Shown here: positions 9,196 through 17,969 of the stretch, piece after piece
How the letters are laid out: each line of letters starts with the position of its first letter
Position numbering within the stretch: position 1 is the stretch's first letter
Origin: Blastocatellia bacterium
Lineage (GTDB): Bacteria > Acidobacteriota > Blastocatellia > UBA7656 > JADIYM01
Assembly: GCA_016705245.1 (NCBI GenBank)
Contig: JADIYM010000009.1
Span: forward strand, 186,001 to 250,000
Reading direction: 5' to 3'
DNA length: 64,000 nt
The notes under the pieces: generated by a model
Told to the model about the DNA's origin: nothing
The model's database searches: none
Seen by the model: the letters and a program-made list of their open reading frames with translations, nothing else
Translations under genes and position numbers: made by a program

Positions 9196-10106
9196 AGGGT
9201 AGCAACCTTTGTCGGGGCGAGCTCGACGCCGAGGCTCCAGAGGTCCACACGGCCGTCGACGGGGTCGCCGCGAACGTGCTCGGGCGCCATGTAGGCAGGA
9301 GTGCCGAGGATGTGGCCGGGGCGCGTTGTATCGAAGCCGCCCGCGTCGACGATGGTCGGGCCGGCAAGCGCGTCGTCACGGGAGTCGAGGCTGTAGCCGG
9401 AGTGCGCCCCGTCGCCGCCGCCCGCGTCGACGATGGTCGGGCCGGCAAGCGTGTCGTCACCGGAGTCGAGGCTGTAGCCGGAGTGCGCCCTGTCGTCGCC
9501 GCCCGCGTCGACGATGGTCGGGCCGGCAAGCGTGTCGTCACGGGAGTCGAGGCTGTAGCCGGAGTGCGCCCTGTCGCCGCCGCCCGCGTCGACGATGGTC
9601 GGGCCGGCAAGCGCGTCGTCACGGGAGTCGAGGATTGGCGAGGCCGAAGTCGAGGATCTTCATCGTAGCCGTCGCGGCGGAGCATGAGGTTCTCCGGGGC
9701 CGATGTCGCGGTGCACGATGCCGGCGTCGTGGGCCACGGCGAGCGCGTTGGCGGTCTGGATGCAGGCGTCGACGATCTCGTCGATCTCGAGGGAGCGCGA
9801 GACGGCGTGTGCGCGAAGCGTCGTGCCGTCGACGAGCTCGGTGACGATGAAGTGGGTGGTCCCGTCGCGCCCGGCGTCGAAGACGGTCAGGATGTTCGGG
9901 TGGTTGAGGGCGGAGGCGGCTTTGGCTTCGAGGACGAATCGTTCGACGCGCTCGGCCATGGCGTCGACGTTCTCGGGAAGGACCTTGACGGCGACGGCGC
10001 GCCCGAGCAGCGTGTCGTGGGCGAGGTAGACTTCGCCCATGCCGCCTCGCCCGAGCTGGTTCGAGACGCGATATCGACCGAGCTGGGAACCGGGCGCGAA
10101 CGACAC
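9183..10106 (-). pseudogene. Hanks-type Ser/Thr protein kinase, copy 1, disrupted
   Basis: GTG start at 10106 with GAGGTGAC upstream. The N-lobe is good: LGRGGMGEVYLA glycine loop, VAVKVL with the ATP-binding Lys, then HPNILTVFDAG. The catalytic loop reads HRDIGPGEP where copy 2 (14236-14832) has HRDIKPEN, because of an extra base, and a stop follows at 9660. Two more indels bring the frame back, so DFGLA, an array of 27-residue repeats and GTPAYMAPEHVRGDPVDGRV are all readable. The C-lobe ends abruptly at LPVF inside an R1 palindrome (TGA at 9183-9185). Kinase activity from this copy is unlikely as sequenced. Confidence 0.8.
9341..9635. repeat. 81-bp tandem repeat, about 3.6 units
   Basis: Units start at 9341, 9422, 9503 and 9584 with only a few substitutions between them. 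On the reverse strand each encodes 27 residues of the type LDSRDDALAGPTIVDAGGGD followed by GAHSGYS. The array lies between DFG and APE of the kinase gene, i.e. in its activation segment. Copy 2 of the kinase has only one such unit. Confidence 0.9.
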
Positions 10107-10408
10107 AGCGTCACCTCGTCGGGCCAGTATGCCACGACCGACGGCCTCGTCACGGCGCTACAGGGATTACCGGAACCTGGCGCAATCACAATTGTCGAGT
10201 TGGCCCAGGAGATTGAGACCAAGCACGTACGCGAGATAGAGGCTCACGGCGCTGATGCGATCGGTCTGGTCGGTCGAAGCACGATGTTCTGCATGACGAA
10301 CCTCCCGGCCGTGCGTACCTATCAGCGAAGCAGAGCCCACAGATCATCATAGAGAACCACGGATCAGATCTGTGTTCATCTGTGTTGTGTGAATCTGTGG
10401 ACTGTCTC
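10107..10408. other. Intergenic with a host-type dispersed repeat
   Basis: No gene seen. Bases about 10335-10402 contain complementary motifs of the CACAGATGAACACAGAT type (CCACGGATCAGATCTGTGTT, then CATCTGTGTTGTGTGAATCT). Similar words recur near 26498-26519, 34238-34270, 35417-35450 and 63124-63222. Confidence 0.5.
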
Positions 10409-13400
10409 CTACGGACAGACGCTGTCGAGCAGGTTGCGGTCCCTCAGCGTCAGGCGGACCGTTCCGCTGACGTTTCGCACCGTCACCGTTCCGGTGTTTC
10501 CCTTGAAGTTCGCGTCCATGAAGTACGTCGGGTTCTCCGTGCTGTAGTCGTTGTCGTACGCCCGCAGCTTCACTCCCGGGATGTAGTTCACGTAGTTCGC
10601 TTTCCCGCAGTACGTCGTGTTCGTCGCTACCACCGTGAACCGCCACACTCCGTAGCTCGGGCTCGCCGGGTTCACCACCATCTGGAACCGGTTCCCCGTC
10701 GCGTCGTCCACCGAGCAGAACCCGAACGCCGCACCCACCGTCACCGTGAACGAACACGCCGCCGTGTTCCCGCTCGTGTCCGTCGCCGTGCACGTCACCG
10801 TCGTCGTCCCTTCGTTGAACGTCGATCCCGACGGCGGCATGCACACCACCGACGCGAGTCCGCAGTTGTCCGTCGCCGTCGGCGCCGGGTAGTTCACCAC
10901 CTGCGTGAACGTGCACCCGTTCGTCGTGTTCGACGTCACCACGATGTTCGCCGGACACGTGATCGCCGGCAGCTGCGTGTCCTGCACCGTCACCGAACGC
11001 ACACGTCGCATCCGGACTGTTCGGCGACGCGTCGCTCGCCGTGCAGGTGACCGTGGTCGTACCCACCGGGAAGGTCGAGCCCGACGCCGGCGTGCAGACG
11101 ATCGTCGCGCCCGAACAGTTGTCCGTCGCCGTCGCCGTGTAGGTAACCACCGCCGAGCAGGTTCCCATCGTCGCCGGTACCGTGATCGGCGCCGGACACG
11201 TCGCCACCGGCGCCTGCGTGTCCTGGATCGTGACCGAGAAGGTGCAGGACGGACCCGCCTGCGACGAGCACGTCACGGTCGTCGTCCCGACCGGAAAGAA
11301 CGATCCCGATGCCGGGCTGCAGGTGATCGCGCCGCAGTTGCCTGTCGACGTCGGCGCCGCGTAGGTCACGACCCTCCCGCACTGATTCGGGTCGTTGGGC
11401 TGCGTGATGTTCGCCGGGCAGATCGGCACGCACGTTGCCGCCACCCAGGTCTTCGTCGCCGTACACGTGCTGCCGCTGCTGACCACCGTTGTCGTGATGG
11501 TGTCCGTGCCACCCATGAAGTTGCTGCCCGTGTCGGTGTACGTGAACGAGATCTGACCCGATGCGTTCGTGTTGCCCGAGCTCGTCAGGTTGTTGCGTCC
11601 GGTCACGGCGAAGTTGACCGCCGCGCCCGACTGCGGGACCCCACACGAGGTGACGGTCACCGTGACCGTGTGAGCCGTCAGAATCGGGTTCGTGTCGGTC
11701 GCGGGCGACAAGGAGCACGAGCTGACCGGGGCAATCGTCGTCGTCACCAGCGCCGACGTGTTGTTGCCCGGCGTCGTGTCGCCGCTTGCGGCGATCGATG
11801 CCTGGTTCGAGATCGAGGCACCACACCCGGACGGAGCGATCGCCGTGATCGCGATCGTGACCGGCGAGCCAGGCGACAGGGTTGGAATCGTCCCCGTCAC
11901 GAGGTTGCCGGCACCGACGGAGAACGTCCCCGACGTAGCGCTGACCATGACGCCGGTCAGGCAATCGGGCAGGTCGTCGGTCACCGCGACGTTCGTCGCG
12001 GCGGCCGTGCCGACGTTGCTCGCCGTGAGCGTGTACGTGAACAGCGCATCGCACGGCACGCTCGCGGGACCGGACTTCGAGATCGCGACGTCCGGCACCG
12101 CCGTGACGCAGGCGGTGACGCGCACATCGTCGATGCCGAGCCCGTCGAACGAACGGGACGAATCGCTGTCGAGATGGAAGACGAGTTGGACACTCAGCCC
12201 GGCAAACTCGCTGATGTCCGCCCGATACGGTGCCCAACCGGATGCGGACTGGATGATGACGCCCGGATTTCCCACGCCAGCAACACGCTGTTCCGTCGGC
12301 CCAGCCCACTCCCAAAGGCGTTTGATCGCCATGGCGCCGCCGATCTCGCGCACCTCGACAAACGCATCGTCCCAGAAAGATGCCTCGATCTGGTGCTTCA
12401 TTGCCCATTCGACCGTGATGGTCTGCCCCCATAGGGCGCGAGGCTCATCGGTGGCGAGAACAGATTCTGCGATGAGCTGATCTCGTACGAGTTGTCGAGA
12501 TCGGTCTCCCACGCCCGTACGCCGCTGTTCGCAGTCGAGATCGGCGCACCCGTCGGCGTGCCCAGCTCCCACTCGTCCGCGACGCCCGAGTGGGTGAAGC
12601 CCCCGCCGGTCGTCTCGAAGTCATCGAAGTAGACCGTGGTCGTCGTCCCCGTGCACGCCGGCGGCGGCGGATCCTCGCAGATGATGAGTGACCAGGCATT
12701 GAGCGTGCCGCCATTCGCCGCCGTGTCGTCGCGAACGTTCAATGTCCACGTGCCGGCGGCCAGCTCGCCACGGAACCAGCGAAGCTGGCCCCACCCCTCG
12801 GTCGTTGCGCGCATCCCCTTGTAGACGTTGAACTCACTGATCGGTATGCCGGCCTCGTCGTCGAGGATCACGTCGATCTGCGGTGTCGACCCGACGGCAG
12901 CGAAGGGCATGTCGTCGAACAGCATGACTTCGTCGCCGTCCGGTCCAACGAGGGACACGTCGAGGTCGGCGACCCACGCGTGCGTGATACTCAAAGAAAC
13001 GACCAGGTTTCCCACCCGGAGCGCCGGCGCCGCCGGAATCACAATGGTCGACTGCGTCAAGCCCGCGCCTGGACCGATCGCCGATCCGGGAGCGGCGAAA
13101 AAGGGCGTACATGAGCGCGTGGGATTCAGAGGAAACCACGACGCTCAGGTTGTACGTGCCGGTTCCGAACACCGCGTCGACCACGATGAAGTAGGTCCCC
13201 GGGTCACGTACGGTAAAGAACCCGGCCTCGGAGTTTGGTGACGTCGTGTTCCCGTCGTTGACCGGAAACATGTAGCCGTCGAATGGCCCGAAACTGAAGC
13301 GGCCGTTGAACGTCGTCGCGTCACGTTCCGGGTTGTGGTCCATGCCCACATAGACGGTATCGCCTCCAAGCAGCGAAACCGAGTAGGTGTCGACGTCCGA

Positions 13401-14192
13401 AAAGGTACTGACGGCGCCGCTCATGAAGCCCGAAGGGGCAATAGGATTCGGCGGATTCGCGCTGCCGTTCGGTTCGACTTCCGGCGTGGGAAAGCCGTTG
13501 ACCACGCGCACGTAAAGTTCGTAAGGGGCGATCTCGGCTCCCCCTCCGCCGCGCATCTGCAAATAGTACGTGCCCGTCGTGGGAATCATGGCCCCGGCAA
13601 TGGATGACGCCGCCGTGCCGAAGCTCCCATCCTGGTCATCTGTTTCGAGGACGGTGGTACCGTCGGACGCGAGGAGTGTCAGGATCGAGTCGGTCGTCAG
13701 ACCGAGCGTGTCGCTGACGCTTCCGAACGCCGTCTGCGTCGCGGCGTAGACGCGGTTCCCGGCCTGTGCCGTGAAGGCAAAATAATCCGACTCGACTGTC
13801 GGCTGGATGTTGCCCGTCACCTTCGTGACCCCATCCGGAAGTACGTTCGCCGTGGCCACCGTATTGTTCGGTTCCGTCTCGTTGAAAAATGCGTTGGCAC
13901 TCCCGCGCGCAATGGAGGGCGCCGGGGCCTCTTCAACCGGCGCCGACGTGGCGGCTTCGGCCTCGATGGGCGTCTGCTGCGGTGAGCTCTTCTTCTCGTC
14001 GCCGTTTTGCGAAGCCGTGTCGATCGGCCTGGCGTTCTGCACGGCGGGCGAGCTCGCGCGATCCGCATGCCGGCTGCGCAGCCGGGTGCTCGCGTCGAAG
14101 GGGCTCTCGGGCAAGAACGCGAGGACGATCAATGCGACCAGAATCCGGGCCACGACGGAACAGGACTTCGCACGAGGGGCGACGAGGTTCAT
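10409..14192 (-). pseudogene. Large secreted PPC / P-domain / DUF11 / HYR repeat protein, three frameshifts
   Basis: ATG 14192 is preceded by GGAGA at good spacing. It opens with a hydrophobic export segment (VVARILVALIVLAFLPE) and a Ser/Ala/Pro-rich linker. Two bacterial pre-peptidase C-terminal (PPC) domains follow (FFNETEPNNTVATANVLPDG and TPEVEPNGSANP). Next is a proprotein-convertase P-like domain (VSLSITHAWVADLDVSLVGP). A DUF11 domain follows (YTLTASNVGTAAATNVAVTD), then an Ig-like stretch and three HYR domains marked by VPATMGTCSAVVTY and FPVGTTTVTC. Indels near 13105, 12445 and 11005 break the frame; repaired length is about 1260 residues. These domains mediate secretion and surface adhesion rather than catalysis. 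Flanking kinase copies 1 and 2 suggest a duplicated segment. Sequence error is possible because the domains remain collinear. Confidence 0.75.
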
Positions 14193-14235
14193 ACGGTTCT
14201 CCGCCGGATTGAACGTAGTTGGGCGCGAAAGGGGG

Positions 14236-14832
14236 TCACCATACATTGTTGCGACGTACTCCGTGTCTCAGTGAGAGGGGACAGCCTCCGGTGAAGCTGT
14301 CGTCGTCGCCGCCCGCGTCGACGATGGTTTGGCCGGCAAGCGTGTCGTCACGGGAGTCGAGGAGCTTCGCGAGGCCGAAGTCGAGGATCTTCATGTAGCC
14401 GTCGCGGCGGAGCATGAGGTTCTCGGGCTTGATGTCGCGGTGCACGATTCCGGCGTCGTGGGCCACGGCGAGCGCGTTGGCGGTCTGGATGCAGGCGTCG
14501 ACGATCTCGTCGATCTCGAGGGAGCCCGAGACGGCGTGCGCGAAGCGTCGTGCCGTCGACGAGCTCGGTGACGATGAAGTGGGTGGTCCGTCGCGCCCGG
14601 CGTCGAAGACGGTCAGGATGTTCGGGTGGTTGAGGGCGGAGGCGGCTTTGGCTTCGAGGACGAATCGTTCGACGCGCTCGGCCATGGCGTCGACGTTCTC
14701 GGGAAGGACCTTGACGGCGACGGCGCGCCCGAGCAGCGTGTCGTGGGCGAGGTAGACTTCGCCCATGCCGCCTCGCCCGAGCTGGATCGAGACGCGATAC
14801 CGACCGAGCTGGGAACCGGGTGCGAACGACAC
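14236..14832 (-). pseudogene. Ser/Thr protein kinase, copy 2, truncated
   Basis: GTG start at 14832 (GAGGTGACGCC upstream). Nearly identical to copy 1 across the N-lobe and catalytic loop, here with intact HRDIKPENLM and DFGLAKLLDSRDD. Bases missing near 14590 and 14545 garble about 20 residues (GPPTSSSPSSST instead of TTHFIVTELVDG) before the frame recovers. Homology ends after one activation-segment unit (DAGGDDDSFTG), and no APE or C-lobe follows. Non-functional as sequenced; the intact catalytic loop complements the defect in copy 1. Confidence 0.75.
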
Positions 14833-15348
14833 GGCGTCACCTCGTCGGGACAGTATGCCACGACCGCCCCGCGGGCGGGGTTCGGGTGAACGGCGCGACG
14901 GGAAGGGGCAATGCGAGTCAGGGGTCTCTGCGCCTTTGCGAGTCCCTGGCGTCTTTGCGAGAACCTGACGTGAGGCCGCGTTTCCCGCAGAGTCGCAGAG
15001 GACTCGCAGAGGCGCAAAGGTCTGATGGATTGATCCTGCGCCCTGAGCTCGCCGCAACATCTCAGGGCGTCGCGCTGCGGGCGGCCGGGCGGAGCCGCGT
15101 GCCCACCGAACTGTCCGCCGAGAAAGGTCTCATTCGAACGGAGGATTCAAGTGTCACTGGCTCGTTGCACTTCTCATCTCTTCGCGGTCGCAGCCGTCAC
15201 GTTGCCAGCGGAACCGGCGTATCCGTGGCCAGGAGCTGAACCACGGCGACAACGACCTTCACGCGTTAGGGGGTTGCCTCGGGATGAACCCGGATCCGGG
15301 CGGTCTTTCGGATCCGAATTCATCCGGAACTTCCGCAGAGATCCGCGG
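14833..15348. other. Intergenic, R2 hairpin, otherwise empty
   Basis: Contains the R2 palindrome at 14935-15020. The remaining forward frames (15151-15543) are not convincing and run into the opposite-strand gene ending at 15349. Confidence 0.5.
14935..15020. repeat. R2 palindromic repeat
   Basis: Hairpin built from TCTGCGCCTTTGCGAGTCCC on the left and GACTCGCAGAGGCGCAAAGG on the right, with inner TCTTTGCGAGAA/TTTCCCGCAGAG pairing. Related copies lie at 16770, 25788, 26619, 27605 and 34474. Confidence 0.8.
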
Positions 15349-16452
15349 TCAGGCGCTGGCGGAGACGCTCAGGCGGCCTTCGCTGACCGTGGGTGGGTCG
15401 TCCGTCACGGTGACCTCACTCTGCGACGCCACCGCAGCCTTGACCTGTCCCACGAGCACATACACCACGGACGTGTCTCCGACCGTACCAAACACGCTCG
15501 CGGGGTCCATCGCCTGCGCCAGGCTCTTCAGGTAGGCCCCTGAGAGCGGTGTGCCGTTGATCTTTCCCGAGAACGTCATGTCGAGACGCATGTCCGCCGT
15601 CGCATTCTGGTCGGCCCAGATCACGATCGAGACGTATTTCGACTTCCCCGGAGCCACGACGACCGTCGCACTCTCCGAGACGTCGTACGACGACGTCTGT
15701 GTCGTCGAATCCGTGATCGACTGGCTGGAACTGTACTTGAAGCTCACTTTCAGGCTGAACTTCGACTTCGCGACGAACCAGCCCACTTCGCCCTGCCATC
15801 CGGCTTCGACGCCGTACTCGGTGCCGTGGGTATCCGTCACCGAGTGCGAGATCTCCTGGGCAAAGGAATACGTGACGTTGGGCGTGTAGGTGACCTCGTC
15901 CTTCGTATCGTTGTTGTACTTCGAGCTCGACGCAATCTGCGGCTGAGGGTTGGCCATGTTCGGCGTGATCTGGCCGTCCGAGATGACGTGCGTGAACGAC
16001 GCGAAGGCCGGCGCCGCCGTGCAAGTCAGCCAGGGATACTTCGGAAGGCTGACCGTGCTGACGGCCGTGCCCTGGCCGCTGACGTCGAGCGGCACCACGT
16101 TGCCCGCAAACTGCCACTGACCCTCGTTCGTCGCGAGCCGTTGCGTTGGAGGCGGAACCGTGGATCCCGCGGAACTCGGGTCGGCCGCGCCCTTCCAGAA
16201 GAAGGACTGGTAGAAGACCTGACCCTTCTCCGCAAAGACGTTGACGCCGACGTACCATTGCTCGGTCGTGTTGTGGATGAGCTTCTGCGAGAACTGACCC
16301 GGGCACTTCGCCGGGTCCAGCTTGCCGGCGCCGTCGACGCGCATCGTCGCGTAGCTTCCGTCCAGGGAAGCGGTGTACTGGAAGAGCTGCTCCGCGGGCA
16401 AAAGCGGGAGGAGCGGCGCGAGACTGCTGGCGTTGACGAGATCCATTGGCAT
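15349..16452 (-). CDS. Aerolysin-like (ETX/MTX2-type) beta-pore protein candidate
   Basis: Intact, 367 residues from ATG 16452 with AAGGAG six bases upstream. The second half has the alternating, Ser/Thr-rich beta-strand pattern of aerolysin-family pore formers: SFAQEISHSVTDTHGTEYGV, FSLKVSFKYSSSQSITDSTT, then SESATVVVAPGKSKYVSIVI and MRLDMTFSGKINGTPLSGAY. The Ser/Thr-rich segment would be the membrane-inserting hairpin. The N-terminal 150 residues form a separate domain (WYVGVNVFAEKGQVFYQSFF). No signal peptide is seen, so release would need lysis or another route. A phage- or predation-related role is possible. The fold call rests on sequence pattern only; another beta-sandwich fold is the alternative. 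Confidence 0.55.
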   Translation of the reverse strand: MPMDLVNASSLAPLLPLLPAEQLFQYTASLDGSYATMRVDGAGKLDPAKCPGQFSQKLIHNTTEQWYVGVNVFAEKGQVFYQSFFWKGAADPSSAGSTVPPPTQRLATNEGQWQFAGNVVPLDVSGQGTAVSTVSLPKYPWLTCTAAPAFASFTHVISDGQITPNMANPQPQIASSSKYNNDTKDEVTYTPNVTYSFAQEISHSVTDTHGTEYGVEAGWQGEVGWFVAKSKFSLKVSFKYSSSQSITDSTTQTSSYDVSESATVVVAPGKSKYVSIVIWADQNATADMRLDMTFSGKINGTPLSGAYLKSLAQAMDPASVFGTVGDTSVVYVLVGQVKAAVASQSEVTVTDDPPTVSEGRLSVSASA

Positions 16453-16915
16453 GGGGGTCTCCTTTGCGTCGTGACGCAGGAAAACGAGTCGCGGAATGGG
16501 GGCGTGCCCGTGGGACACGTCGGAGGTGGAATGCCGCGAGGATTGTCGCCGTCGGGATTCGCAGGGCCCTCGATGGAGCCGTGCTACGAACGACGCTCCA
16601 CAGACACGGGACCGATGGCGCGGGTATAGCGCAAGCTGCACCTCGTGTCAACGGTGCAATGTATTGTTAATTTTTGTTAACGAGACCGCTAATCGGCCTC
16701 GGTTGCAACGACTGAAAGGGCTGAACACCGATCAGCAATGCCGAAACGTCGTCGTGAGTGAAGTCGAATCTCTGCGCCTTTGCGAGGCCTTGGCGTCTTT
16801 GCGAGAACCTGACGTAAGGTCGCGTTTCTCGCAGAGACGCAGAAGTCTCGCAAGAGCGCTGAGCGACTCCGGCGCACCTTGAGGGCGCGCCTCCTGTGAC
16901 AGACGGAGTGACTCT
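16453..16915. other. Intergenic, R2 hairpin, otherwise empty
   Basis: Holds the R2 palindrome at 16770-16857. An AT-richer stretch (TGTATTGTTAATTTTTGTTA, about 16660-16680) lies upstream of the aerolysin-like gene and could carry its promoter. No gene seen. Confidence 0.4.
16770..16857. repeat. R2 palindromic repeat
   Basis: TCTGCGCCTTTGCGAGGCCT pairs imperfectly with CGCAGAAGTCTCGCAAGAGC; inner arms TCTTTGCGAGAACC and GTTTCTCGCAGAG also pair. Same family as the copy at 14935-15020. Confidence 0.8.
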
Positions 16916-17818
16916 CTACCCTCTCCCGATCGCCGCGCAGACATCAAGCACCAAACCGCGCAGCCAGCGGTGCGCGGGATCGGCATCCATCCGCGGATGC
17001 CACAACAAGGCAACGGTGATCTCCGGCGTCTCGACCGGGAGCGCAAAACTGTGCATTCCGTCGCGCAGGTTACCGGTGTGTCGTTCGGGAACGCTCGCTA
17101 TCAGATCGGAAGCCCGAGCCAGCGCCAGCGCGGTCGAGAAACCACCGACGGTCGTCGCGATCTCCCTCTCCAGTCCCAACGCTTTCAGGGCTTCTTCAAT
17201 CGGTCCGTGATCGAGACCCCGCCGCGAGACGCCGATGTGCCTGCCGGCCGCATATCGCGCGGGAGTGATCTTTCCCCGACCGAGCGCGTGCCCGGCTCGT
17301 ACGACGCCGATGAACCGGTCCCGGAACAACGGTTGCGTCCGCACTTCGGGGCCGATCGTTTTCCCCACGACGCCGGTCTCCAGATCAACGGTCCCGTCGC
17401 GAAGCAACGTGCTCTCCCTGTCCGGCTTCTGCACGAAGCGCAGACGCACTCCAGGAGCCTCCGCTCCGACGCGGGCGATGAGCTCCGGTCCGAAATTCTC
17501 GACAAAACCCTCACTCGTCCGAATCGTGAACGTCCGGATGAGCCGCTCGCGGTCGAGCTGCTCGGCCGGCCTGAGAACCGCTTCCGCGTCCTGAACGAGC
17601 TGGCCGACCATCTCACGCAGCTCGATGGCCCGGGGCGTGGGAACGAGCCCGCGCCCGGCCCTCACCAGCATTGGATCGCCCATCGTCTCACGCAGTCGCG
17701 CGAGTGACCGGCTCATCGCCGACGGGCTCAGCCGCAACCGTCGGGCCGCCCGCGCAACGCTGCCTTCCGCGAGCAGCACGTCAAGCGTGAACAGCAGATT
17801 CAGGTCGGGTCTCGACAC
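16916..17818 (-). CDS. LysR-family transcriptional regulator
   Basis: About 300 residues, the normal LysR length, from a GTG at 17818 giving the typical N-terminus VSRPDLNLLFTLDVLLAEGS. An ATG at 17860 in frame would add 14 residues. The winged helix-turn-helix is at about residues 18-60 (VARAARRLRLSPSAMSRSLA); the effector-binding domain follows (FTIRTSEGFVENFGPELIAR; EVRTQPLFRDRFIGVVR). It is divergent from the MFS transporter at 17970 with a 151-base gap, the usual arrangement for a LysR protein controlling its neighbour. Target and inducer are unknown. Confidence 0.85.
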   Translation of the reverse strand: MSRPDLNLLFTLDVLLAEGSVARAARRLRLSPSAMSRSLARLRETMGDPMLVRAGRGLVPTPRAIELREMVGQLVQDAEAVLRPAEQLDRERLIRTFTIRTSEGFVENFGPELIARVGAEAPGVRLRFVQKPDRESTLLRDGTVDLETGVVGKTIGPEVRTQPLFRDRFIGVVRAGHALGRGKITPARYAAGRHIGVSRRGLDHGPIEEALKALGLEREIATTVGGFSTALALARASDLIASVPERHTGNLRDGMHSFALPVETPEITVALLWHPRMDADPAHRWLRGLVLDVCAAIGRG

Positions 17819-17969
17819 ACGCCGAGCATAACTCAACTCGATCGAGATGTGGCGTCGCATGCACGAATACAGTGCAAATGGTGCGTCTACCGCCAGGTCA
17901 GTCGACCGACTATCGTTCCGGCAGTTCCGGTTTCGGAGCCAGCTGAATACGAAGTCAAAGGTGAAGACA

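Noticed and set aside
9341..9635. 81-bp tandem array considered as a CRISPR
   Set aside because: Units are contiguous with no unique spacers and are in frame with a kinase.
7529..9685. 718-codon reverse-strand open frame
   Set aside because: It is a chance fusion: one end follows the true frame of the exported TonB-domain gene, while the rest runs antisense to the unknown gene at 8429-9050 and in the wrong frame of the kinase repeat. High GC leaves such frames open.
10905..12434. 509-codon forward frame opposite the HYR protein
   Set aside because: Arg-rich antisense shadow; the reverse strand carries recognisable HYR and DUF11 text.
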